Shown here piece after piece: positions 8,980-16,625 of a stretch of DNA of 64,000 nt. Below the pieces are notes generated by a model. The model ran no database searches. It was not told where the DNA came from and was given only the letters and a program-made list of their open reading frames with translations. Location of the stretch: assembly GCF_904846695.1 (NCBI RefSeq), contig NZ_CAJHBR010000014.1, positions 22,392 through 86,391 on the forward strand, given 5' to 3'. The translations under genes were made by a program, and so were the position numbers. Positions within the stretch are counted from its first letter, which is position 1. Each line of letters begins with the position of its first letter. Origin of the DNA: Psychrobacter urativorans (GTDB taxonomy: Bacteria; Pseudomonadota; Gammaproteobacteria; Pseudomonadales; Moraxellaceae).

Positions 8980-9009
8980 AAAAGGACCTTATAGAGATAA
9001 GGTCCTTTT
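8980..9009 (-). terminator. terminator downstream of the GlsB-like gene
   Basis: The perfect 12-bp stem AAAAGGACCTTA / TAAGGTCCTTTT has a six-base loop. It lies about 100 bp past the stop of the minus-strand gene at 9107, and the A-run gives a U-tract on that strand. Confidence 0.85.
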
Positions 9010-9106
9010 ATTAAACGAATAACTATTTAATTAAGACTAATTACTGAGAGCTTAATATTTTTAATTAATGGTATATCGTAGTCAAAACTAATACAACAGC
9101 AGCCAA

Positions 9107-9361
9107 TTATATACGGCGTCTGTTCATAATCATCTCATACAAGAATAACAATAGAATTGCACCGATTACTGAGAAGATCAGACCTGTGAAGCCACCATCA
9201 GCATTGATACCGATAAGGCTGGCAACAAAACCACCTAGCATTGCACCAACGATACCTAAAATGATGGTCATAATCCAACCCATAGCGTCGTTACCAGGTT
9301 TAATGGCACGTGCTAATAGACCGGCAACTAACCCTACAATAATCATCCAAATAAAGCTCAT
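9107..9361 (-). CDS. GlsB/YeaQ/YmgE family stress membrane protein
   Basis: This 84-residue, very hydrophobic protein has about three membrane segments separated by glycine-rich turns (GLVAGLLARAIKPGNDAMGW, GIVGAMLGGFVASLIGI) and a short basic tail (MNRRRI). This is the 'transglycosylase-associated' family of E. coli YeaQ and YmgE, often induced by stress, with no proven enzymatic role. AGGAG precedes the ATG. It is a monocistronic unit with its own terminator. Confidence 0.88.
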   Translation of the reverse strand: MSFIWMIIVGLVAGLLARAIKPGNDAMGWIMTIILGIVGAMLGGFVASLIGINADGGFTGLIFSVIGAILLLFLYEMIMNRRRI

Positions 9362-9803
9362 TATTATTCTCCTAATATTTAATATTATTAACTAAAAATT
9401 CAATTAATTTTCTATTACTTTTAGTGTGGTTTACTTTAAGACTAAGTTTCTAAATAAGTTTATAAATTTGATAAAGCTATTGTAAACACTCGGCAAGATC
9501 AATAGTAAGTGCAAAATGTTACCTGTGTAGGGGCTATGTGAGAAAAACTAAGTATTTGCTATTTTTCAAGTAAAGTACGTAAATGGCGAGTAACAGAAGC
9601 AGTAAAAAGGTTAATAGGGGTAAGGATTGTATTTTGCTATAAGTCAGCACTAGTATCATAAGCCGATTGCAAAACAGCGCCATCCTTATAAAAGAATGAC
9701 GCTGTTGGTAGTGGTCAAATATTTACAACTACTGCTATTTCAGTAGCAATCTTATAAGAAATTAGCCGCTAATCCTTCACTAGTAAGTCTCAAGCTATTG
9801 AAT
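9362..9803. other. intergenic region
   Basis: It holds the promoter side of the GlsB-like gene and the mpl terminator near 9673-9706. I see no ORF or RNA in it. Confidence 0.5.
9673..9706 (-). terminator. mpl terminator
   Basis: AACAGCG (9673-9679) pairs with CGCTGTT (9700-9706), and the stem continues imperfectly through CATCCTT/AAGAATG around ATAA. On the minus strand the stem ends in GTTTTGC, a short U-tract. Confidence 0.7.
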
Positions 9804-11408
9804 TTAGGCAGATGGTGACTGTAACGCGGTTAATAGACGCTGATGAATCCCTTCAAAACCACCGTTCGACATAATGACGATAGCATCATTTGCCTGCGCA
9901 TGAGTGCAAAGGTATTCAATAATGGCTTCTACGCTGCTTAGGACTTGTTGCTTAGGTTGGCGACAATCTGTATTTTCACTGATACTTTCATCGACGTTAT
10001 TAGCAGTAGTATTTAAGTTAGCTTGCTCGATAACCTCTCTAAGCCCCCATTCAAGACCAGCCGGTTCATACCATAAAGTGTGATCTGCAAGCACTGCTGA
10101 CTGCGCTAAGCTATCCTGATGAATACCCATTTTCATAGTATTACTACGCGGCTCAATGATGGCCCAAACTCGTCTGCCGGTCAGCTTCTTTTTAGCACCA
10201 TCTAAAGTAGTATTAATAGCCGTTGGGTGATGAGCGAAATCATCAAACACTAAAATATCGTTAACTTCACCAATCAGCTCCATACGACGCTTAATACCAG
10301 CGAAGGCCGACAAAGCAGCACAAGCAGTAGTAATATCGACACCGACATTATAAGCGGCGGCTATCGCTACTAAAGCATTATTAACATTATGAATACCACT
10401 CATTGACCAGTCGACGCTAGCAGATAGTTGAGCATCGCTACTAGTATCAGAGCGGTTATTGCTATTGCTGCTGCTGCTACTGGAGTTTTGATTAAAGCTA
10501 ACTTTAAACTGACTGCCATCTTCGTTGATCAGCTCTGCTTGCCAATCGATATTTTCAGCTTCTTTAAGGTTTTCACCTTGCTTATACTGATTAGCGCTGG
10601 CCTGTTGTTCGGTTATCGCCGTACGCCAAACAGGCGTCCAAACGCCTTTAGCTAGAGTATCTTCTAAACTAGCCGTCTGCGCTGGCATGATGATTCTACC
10701 AGTACTAGGAATCATACGTAGCATATGATGGAACTGGGTTTGAATAGCATTTAAATCAGCGAAAATATCAGCATGATCAAATTCTAGGTTGTTTAAGATA
10801 ACGGTACGTGGACGATAATGAACGAATTTAGAACGCTTATCAAAGAACGCACAATCATATTCATCGGCTTCAATGACAAAGTAGCCGTCAAACGCTGACT
10901 GAGTATCGGCCGTCTCTAAAGACTCTGCTCCTAAGTAGCTACTATGAGCGAATACTTGTTGTAAATGCTCATCAGTAGTATTGACTAGAGGCACGCCACC
11001 GATCAAGAACCCAGCATCTATACCTGCATAATGGAGTATCCACGCTAGCATCGTCGTCGTCGTGGTCTTACCGTGAGTACCAGCGACTGCTATCACATGA
11101 CGCGACTGCAATACTTGCTCAGACAAAAACTGTGGGCCTGAAGTGTAGCGCAGACCTGTATCTAACATATACTCAATCACATCCATGCCGCGTTTCATTG
11201 CATTACCCACTACTACTAAATCTGGGGCTGGTTGTAAATGTTGCACCAAGTAGCCTTCGTTAATGATCACACCAGCACGTTCAAGCTGGGTGGACATAGG
11301 AGGATAGACATTGGCATCTGAGCCAGTCACTGTATGACCAAGGCCACGTGCTAGTAGGGCCAATGACCCCATAAAAGTGCCACAAATACCAAGAATATGA
11401 ATATGCAT
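9804..11408 (-). CDS. mpl: UDP-MurNAc:L-Ala-gamma-D-Glu-meso-Dap ligase
   Basis: Mpl recycles the murein tripeptide by joining it to UDP-N-acetylmuramate in the cytoplasm. The Mur-ligase layout is clear: an N-terminal Rossmann domain (HIHILGICGTFMGSLA), the ATP loop AGTHGKTTTT, FVIEADEYDCAFFDKRSKF in the central domain, and FDDFAHHPTAI opening the C-terminal domain. At 534 residues it is about 75 longer than the E. coli protein. Part of the excess is a Ser/Asn-rich insert at about residues 300-325 (NSSSSSSNSNN), encoded by an imperfect GCT/GCA triplet tract near 10453-10483. A second variable stretch lies near ANLNTTANNVDES. No other Mur gene is adjacent. Confidence 0.95.
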   Translation of the reverse strand: MHIHILGICGTFMGSLALLARGLGHTVTGSDANVYPPMSTQLERAGVIINEGYLVQHLQPAPDLVVVGNAMKRGMDVIEYMLDTGLRYTSGPQFLSEQVLQSRHVIAVAGTHGKTTTTTMLAWILHYAGIDAGFLIGGVPLVNTTDEHLQQVFAHSSYLGAESLETADTQSAFDGYFVIEADEYDCAFFDKRSKFVHYRPRTVILNNLEFDHADIFADLNAIQTQFHHMLRMIPSTGRIIMPAQTASLEDTLAKGVWTPVWRTAITEQQASANQYKQGENLKEAENIDWQAELINEDGSQFKVSFNQNSSSSSSNSNNRSDTSSDAQLSASVDWSMSGIHNVNNALVAIAAAYNVGVDITTACAALSAFAGIKRRMELIGEVNDILVFDDFAHHPTAINTTLDGAKKKLTGRRVWAIIEPRSNTMKMGIHQDSLAQSAVLADHTLWYEPAGLEWGLREVIEQANLNTTANNVDESISENTDCRQPKQQVLSSVEAIIEYLCTHAQANDAIVIMSNGGFEGIHQRLLTALQSPSA

Positions 11409-11726
11409 TGATGTACCGCGCTAAATGAAATGGATGTATGGGATAAGGGTATAGCAATGAGATTGTAGTACGATAAAATATTTTAGGGCGTGTTGAATAG
11501 TCACTAGTACACACTGCTCTAATCGACACGGCAACACCGCCGAGTTATTGTAACTCATTAATAACTTCTCTAATAGCTAGCCAATAAAAAACGCCTAGTA
11601 ACAAAGCGTCAGTAAGGCGTTAATGAGAATAGAGTTTTTTTGAACCCTAGCAGCAAAACCAGTAAAAATTATTATAAAACATAATTTAAATAAAAGTGCT
11701 AACTAGCGAGCGCTTAAGGTAGCTTA
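11409..11726. other. intergenic region
   Basis: It contains the terminator of the NlpE-like gene at 11586-11621 and the mpl promoter side. No further feature is seen. Confidence 0.5.
11586..11621 (-). terminator. terminator of the NlpE-like gene
   Basis: AACGCCT (11590-11596) pairs with AGGCGTT (11615-11621) around an 18-base loop; AAAAA on the left becomes a U-tract on the minus strand. The loop is long, so quality is moderate. Confidence 0.6.
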
Positions 11727-12350
11727 TTATTTACGCGATAAAGTATAATCAGGATCAGGTTGCTTATCAGCATCTAATAGCACTAGATGATTATCTTGAA
11801 TAACATAATTCTCAACGTTCTCTTCATCATAGACCACAGTAATCATATTATCATCTTGGCGATAGATACCAGACTCAACCACCGGTGGCCTGATCTGCTG
11901 AGGACTTCTATAAAAGCTGGTCTTTTGCATAGTTCCATCTGCACGCAGATTAAGCGTTAAACTAATCCCTTCACAATTTCTACAAGATAACATCCCCATG
12001 TAATCACCGATTAATACCGCTTGCAAGGCACTGTCAGCGCGTTTTTCTGAAATCATCGGCGCGCTTCTTTTTACAGGTTTTCTATCATTGCTAGCGGCAT
12101 CTAAAAGCGAAGTACCTTCGTGGTCATCAGTTTGGCTAGTAGATATTGGGGCTTGAGTGGTTATTTCTGCAGTAATTTCCTGATTGGCCTTAGCCGCTAT
12201 TTTGTCTTCTGCAGCAGCCGTAGAGGTCGATTGACTATCGCAGCCAAACAGCACTACACAAAAAGATAGAGATAACGCTAGGCGACCAAAGCTCTTATTA
12301 ATAGGAGCAAGCCTAGTCGTGACCCTTTGAGAACAATAATAATGTTTCAT
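11727..12350 (-). CDS. NlpE-like (copper resistance NlpE N-terminal domain) lipoprotein
   Basis: From the ATG at 12350 this is a 207-residue lipoprotein; an in-frame start at 12371 adds seven residues. The signal peptide ends in VVLFGC, a good lipobox. A low-complexity stretch rich in Ala, Thr and Ser follows, then a C-terminal domain resembling the N-terminal barrel of NlpE. That domain shows GDYMGMLSCRNCEG with its CxxC, a Gly-Tyr-Arg strand (ESGIYRQDDN) and LLDADK. E. coli NlpE senses surface contact and envelope stress through Cpx; whether that applies here is unknown. dsbB lies upstream, so its CxxC may depend on the Dsb system. Confidence 0.75.
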   Translation of the reverse strand: MKHYYCSQRVTTRLAPINKSFGRLALSLSFCVVLFGCDSQSTSTAAAEDKIAAKANQEITAEITTQAPISTSQTDDHEGTSLLDAASNDRKPVKRSAPMISEKRADSALQAVLIGDYMGMLSCRNCEGISLTLNLRADGTMQKTSFYRSPQQIRPPVVESGIYRQDDNMITVVYDEENVENYVIQDNHLVLLDADKQPDPDYTLSRK

Positions 12351-12371
12351 TATCACACCAGTAGTAGGCAA

Positions 12372-12807
12372 TTAGCAGTCCATACTTTGCAGTTATTAGC
12401 TGAGTATTACCGCATAATTCTAGTAATCAACATCACTATATCGAGTTAAAATCGCTCAAATTCATATCACTTTATAATTACAAAGTAGATGAACAACAGA
12501 CGTTTTTATTTAAGCATTTTAGACAATAATAAATCATTATAAGGTAACAAATACCACTGCGGTTTCTGTGTTGTTTTTGTTGTCTCTATTGCCGCTCAAT
12601 CTTGCTATGTAATCTAATTTGGCTAAGCAAAAATACTCGCTAAGCAAAAATATTCGCCAGCGAGCTCTAACGTAGCTGCTAATTGGATGGATAGTTGTCT
12701 TTAACAGAGGTTTAGATAGAAAGCTTATGAATAAGTGCCCATTAACGAGCGCTTATTGATGAATGGTTAGTTATTGCTATCAATAACAGCTAACGCCATA
12801 ACTATTA
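12372..12807. other. intergenic region with 17-bp tandem duplication
   Basis: This 436-bp AT-rich region contains a two-unit tandem repeat (GCTAAGCAAAAATAYTC at 12622-12638 and 12639-12655). No ORF or RNA is supported. Confidence 0.5.
12622..12655. repeat. 17-bp tandem duplication
   Basis: Two copies of GCTAAGCAAAAATAYTC stand head to tail, differing by one C/T change. It is intergenic and probably a slippage product. Confidence 0.8.
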
Positions 12808-13317
12808 CTAACGAGGTTTAATAATGCGCCAAAAAATCAGTATATGAGCGATTAACAAAAAGCTGAATAAAATTAAAGACAGTTCAGGAATACTCAGCCC
12901 TAAGAACGACCAGTCAACTAAAGCACACTCGCCAGAACCAGCTAGAACCTCATTAAGCACTTGCTTCATAGGCAAAGTATCAAGCCAGTAATCAAGACCA
13001 GGACCACAAGAGGGCACTTGATCAGGTGGCAGATGTTGTAGCCAAACATGACGCCCCGCTATCATTGTTGCCCACACAATACCCGCTAAACTTCCCAGCC
13101 ATAATAGCAATCTAATCGCTTTAGACTTAGGATTAAATAGGGCGGCAATCAATGCAAAACCACCCATTACCATCAGACCAATACGCTGAAAAATACACAG
13201 CGGACAAGGGGTCAGACCTAAGTGACTTTGTAAAAAAAACAGCGCAAAGCTCATGCTTACTATCGTCATTAACACTAAAAATACTTGCAAACTGCGATAA
13301 GTGGTCAGACGATGCAT
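12808..13317 (-). CDS. dsbB: disulfide bond formation protein B
   Basis: DsbB reoxidises periplasmic DsbA and passes electrons to quinone in the inner membrane. The 169-residue protein has four membrane segments. The first periplasmic cysteine pair is C38-P-L-C41, and the second is C104 with C131 in the loop between segments three and four. The quinone-binding region QR follows the first pair. The start is ATG at 13317. dsbA is not in the window; the DsbC-like isomerase lies about 10 kb to the left. Confidence 0.95.
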   Translation of the reverse strand: MHRLTTYRSLQVFLVLMTIVSMSFALFFLQSHLGLTPCPLCIFQRIGLMVMGGFALIAALFNPKSKAIRLLLWLGSLAGIVWATMIAGRHVWLQHLPPDQVPSCGPGLDYWLDTLPMKQVLNEVLAGSGECALVDWSFLGLSIPELSLILFSFLLIAHILIFWRIIKPR

Positions 13318-13425
13318 TTAGTCAATACTCTTATAAAATAAAGTGGGTTTTGAGCTTTAAGTATTAGTAGGTTAACTAGTATTAATAGTCTAGTCATTAC
13401 TAATAATCTAGCAACTATTCATAGT

Positions 13426-15009
13426 CTAGCGATACTGCTGCAAAAATTCCATAAAGTCTTCGCTCTCAGAGGACTCAAGCTCAGCTTGTTGCAGTACTGA
13501 TTTTTCGGCTAGGACTTCGTACTTAGCTTGGGTATGCGGGCTAAGCGTTTGCTGCAATAGAGAGTCACGATGCTGATTGGCTAAAGTAAAGCCTAGTTGC
13601 CATAGGCTACCTAAGCGTTTGCTATCAGCATTCACTTGTGCGGAGATAGTCGACTCAGAATTACCAGCTTTGCCTTGCATTAGGGCTACAGCAGCACGGT
13701 AATCGTTACCACCATAATGAGCATCAAGTAATGCTGCTAGCGGTTGCATATTAGTTAAATGCGTCAACATCCAACTTTGTAGTAACTGCTCTGAGCCATT
13801 ATTTAGCACATGCAAACCTTCAAGACGACCTTCATTGACCACTCGTTCAAGGTTGATTGCTAGCTCTTCTTCCTCTGCAGGCATAAGATCAGGAGAGTCA
13901 TTTAGTAAGCAATACAGGGCCATTACTTCTAAGAAACATGCACTCGAGAGGCGAATACCGACATCACTATAAGGATCTAAATCGATTGCCCGGAACTCAA
14001 CATACGCAATGCCACGACGTTCTAGTGCTTCAGTAGGCGTCTCGCCGCGATCAGTGATTTGTTTGGGGCGAATAGGACTGTAGTATTCATTCTCTATTTG
14101 TAGAATATGATCATTGATCTGAATAGGATTACCATCAGCATCATTTAAGCCCAATTTTTTAAAGCTATCATGCGGAGTTTGAATGGCACGGCGTAAGCCT
14201 TCGACATACTCAGGTAAATGGTTATAACGAATATCTAGATGTTCCTGCACACTATTGGTATAGCCAAGCTTGCCCATACGTAAGCTAGTAGCCGTGGGCT
14301 TATAGTAAGTGGAGTCATTGAGCAATTCTAAATCGTGTTCGCGGCCAGCAATAAAACACGGACAGACGCTAGGGCTAGCACCTAATAAGTATAACAATAA
14401 GCTAGTTAGACGCTTAAAATTGCGAATTAGGCCTAAATACTTATCGTTTTTGAACTCTAAAAATGACTGAGAGGGTTGTTCCTGAGTGTGTTCTTGCCAG
14501 TATTTAAACAGCCCATCACCAAAAGATAAATTGTAATGCAGGCCAGCAATAGTCTGCATGCGGCGACCATAACGAATACCTAGTCCGCTGCGATACAAAG
14601 TCTTTAGCTTGCCAGTATTCGAGCTACCGTAGTCTGCTAACGGGATATCTTCATCGTTAGAGGACAGCATGCAAGGCATAGATAACGGCCACATCAGCTC
14701 ACCTTCAGGTAGCGCTTGATAGACCAAAACGTGGAGCTGACGTAACATCGCTAAAGTATCTTTTGGCGTATCTTTGGGGTCAGTAATTAGCTCAAGTAAA
14801 CTTTCTGAGTAATCAGTAGTAATGAATGGGTGAGTTAATTTTGAGCCAAGTTTGGCTGGGTGAGGAGTCTGTGCCAAATAACCATCAGGCCTAACTCGTA
14901 ACCCTTCTTTCTCGATACCACGCAGCATACCTACTAAGTGCTCGCTATCGAACCAATCAGGGATTTTGAAATCAACAAAAGTACTTGCGAAATTACTCAT
15001 AGTATTCAT
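13426..15009 (-). CDS. gshA: glutamate-cysteine ligase, E. coli type
   Basis: This is the first enzyme of glutathione synthesis: it joins the gamma-carboxyl of glutamate to cysteine using ATP. The 527-residue length and motifs fit the proteobacterial GshA family, with GIEKEGLRVRPDGYLAQTPHP near the N terminus, TTDYSESLLELIT for glutamate and metal binding, YVEFRAIDLDPYS, and GSLWQLGFTLA near the end. MNTMSNF offers two ATG starts (15009 and 15000) and neither has a strong ribosome site. The gene is monocistronic; gshB is not nearby. Confidence 0.95.
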   Translation of the reverse strand: MNTMSNFASTFVDFKIPDWFDSEHLVGMLRGIEKEGLRVRPDGYLAQTPHPAKLGSKLTHPFITTDYSESLLELITDPKDTPKDTLAMLRQLHVLVYQALPEGELMWPLSMPCMLSSNDEDIPLADYGSSNTGKLKTLYRSGLGIRYGRRMQTIAGLHYNLSFGDGLFKYWQEHTQEQPSQSFLEFKNDKYLGLIRNFKRLTSLLLYLLGASPSVCPCFIAGREHDLELLNDSTYYKPTATSLRMGKLGYTNSVQEHLDIRYNHLPEYVEGLRRAIQTPHDSFKKLGLNDADGNPIQINDHILQIENEYYSPIRPKQITDRGETPTEALERRGIAYVEFRAIDLDPYSDVGIRLSSACFLEVMALYCLLNDSPDLMPAEEEELAINLERVVNEGRLEGLHVLNNGSEQLLQSWMLTHLTNMQPLAALLDAHYGGNDYRAAVALMQGKAGNSESTISAQVNADSKRLGSLWQLGFTLANQHRDSLLQQTLSPHTQAKYEVLAEKSVLQQAELESSESEDFMEFLQQYR

Positions 15010-15394
15010 CTATTGTTATAGGTTATATCAGCGTAAAGGCTAATAAAAAGTTACTCAAAAAGAGGAGTTATTAAGGTGAAATAATGCAGTCAGTTTAGCC
15101 CAAAGCACAACTAAACACTATGCGAAATTACAAATCCAGTAAGCTTTAGTTATGCTATGTTGACTGTATTTATATCATAAATAATGGTTATTCAATCAGC
15201 CAATAGCCGAGGTATATAAGCCAGTAGCTAGCAATTAAAAGCTATGCTAATAAGAGTTATAAAAAAAGCATCTACTTGCTAAGCAAATACCTAAAATAGA
15301 TGCTAAAAGTAGATGCTTAAAGGTTATAGCAACTAGGCTGATTATTTATCACAGTATATGACCAGTTTCTCAAAGCTAATCAGTAATCATCGCT
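15010..15394. other. intergenic region
   Basis: It holds the erpA terminator hairpin at 15261-15318. The remainder is AT-rich with nothing else supportable. Confidence 0.5.
15261..15318 (-). terminator. erpA terminator, long-loop hairpin
   Basis: AAGCATCTAC (15266-15275) pairs with GTAGATGCTT (15309-15318); the preceding A7 run gives a strong U-tract on the minus strand. A third related copy of the arm (ATAGATGCT) lies inside the loop, so alternative pairings are possible. Confidence 0.72.
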
Positions 15395-15775
15395 CTATAT
15401 AGAGAATGAAGAGCCACAGCCACAAGTAGTAGTAGCATTAGGGTTTTGCACTACAAATCGTGCCCCCTCTAAGCCTTCGGTATAATCTACCGTGGAGCCT
15501 TGTAAATACTGATAGCTTAGCGAGTCCACCACTAAAGTCACGTCACCATTATCAAAATTAGCGTCGTCTTCATTAACATCATTGGCAAAGTTAAAGCCAT
15601 ATGAGAAGCCCGAACAGCCACCACCGGTAACATAGACTCGTAGCATCAGGTCAGCATCGCCTTCTTCTTCACGCAAACGACGCACTTTTTGGGCAGCACT
15701 ATTGGTCAAGCTTAATATGGTCGGATCGATAGGCTGATTTGAGCTTGGGTCGTACTGGCTGATTGTTTCGGTCAT
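15395..15775 (-). CDS. erpA: iron-sulfur cluster insertion protein ErpA
   Basis: This A-type Fe-S carrier of 126 residues delivers clusters to apoproteins, including isoprenoid-synthesis enzymes. The three cluster ligands are present: C54 in [10 protein letters not shown], and C118 and C120 in [19 protein letters not shown] immediately before the ATG is a strong ribosome site. ErpA is preferred over IscA because it stands alone rather than in an isc operon and has the longer Asp/Ser-rich N-terminal extension. Confidence 0.93.
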   Translation of the reverse strand: MTETISQYDPSSNQPIDPTILSLTNSAAQKVRRLREEEGDADLMLRVYVTGGGCSGFSYGFNFANDVNEDDANFDNGDVTLVVDSLSYQYLQGSTVDYTEGLEGARFVVQNPNATTTCGCGSSFSI

Positions 15776-16625
15776 GATTACCTCAGTAGCTACCGTAAAA
15801 GACGCTTAGGAAACTATAGTATGTATTTAGCCATTATCAATAAATAACAGCTATTGGTACCTAGTAGATCCTAACGGCGCAAATAATTCGGTTAGATAGT
15901 ATTTGATGGAGCAATAAAATTTAGTAAAGCAGATCTAATCAATAATATATTGCTATTAATAAACTCTTATTAGGCATATTGAACACTCGACTAGGGTACT
16001 TAGACCTTTTTAGTACAGAGTGTTTCTAAGATGCTGATTCTACAATAGCTGCAAGTTAGAACTCTCTATGCGAGTCTTCTAAGGGCACCTTTAATAAAGT
16101 TGCGGCAACAAATAGTCCTGCCCCTATTTTTATCTGATAATAGCTGGCTAAAGCATCTGCCTTATCTATAATTTTTATTTAGACTACAGCACAGCTTTGA
16201 TAAATCAATAGCTATTAGTAGTGCCTTGCTATGATTATTCAACATCGCCTAGTATATCATAATTGGGGCTGTGGTTAATTTGTCAAGTCTATTAGACATA
16301 GTTAATAGTGGTTAATAACGGTTACGAGTAGCTAGAGCTAACAATGATTGCTAATCACTAGATCTAATAACGGTCGTTAATAGGCAGTATTAGCAACCAA
16401 TTATCAGTCATTAGCGTTGAAAACCGTCTAGTTCGCCTTCATTAATGGCTTAAAATTGAAATAGTTGTTTAATTGTTTGCCTATAGGGCGGGCGTTTGAA
16501 ATAATAGTCAGTAATTATCTGATTTTATGTCTTTTACCTTTAAGAGCTGCTTAGTAAAGAGGCTCTTAAACCTGCTTTTACCTTTAGTAACTGCTTTTTC
16601 TAATACCCTTGAGATAAAAACCCCT
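15776..16625. other. long intergenic region upstream of the ABC-F gene
   Basis: This 850-bp AT-rich region contains a nested inverted repeat at 15982-16024. An upstream in-frame extension of the ABC-F frame (from 16527) has no ribosome site and is not conserved-looking. No other gene or RNA is convincing. Confidence 0.5.
15982..16024. repeat. nested inverted repeat
   Basis: AACACTC at the left pairs with GAGTGTT at the right; inside, GTACT pairs with AGTAC around an 11-base loop. There is no U-tract directly after it, so it is not an obvious terminator. Confidence 0.55.

Noticed and set aside
16527..16625. N-terminal extension of the ABC-F frame
   Set aside because: No ribosome site before 16527, and family members start at the MIEF position (16626).
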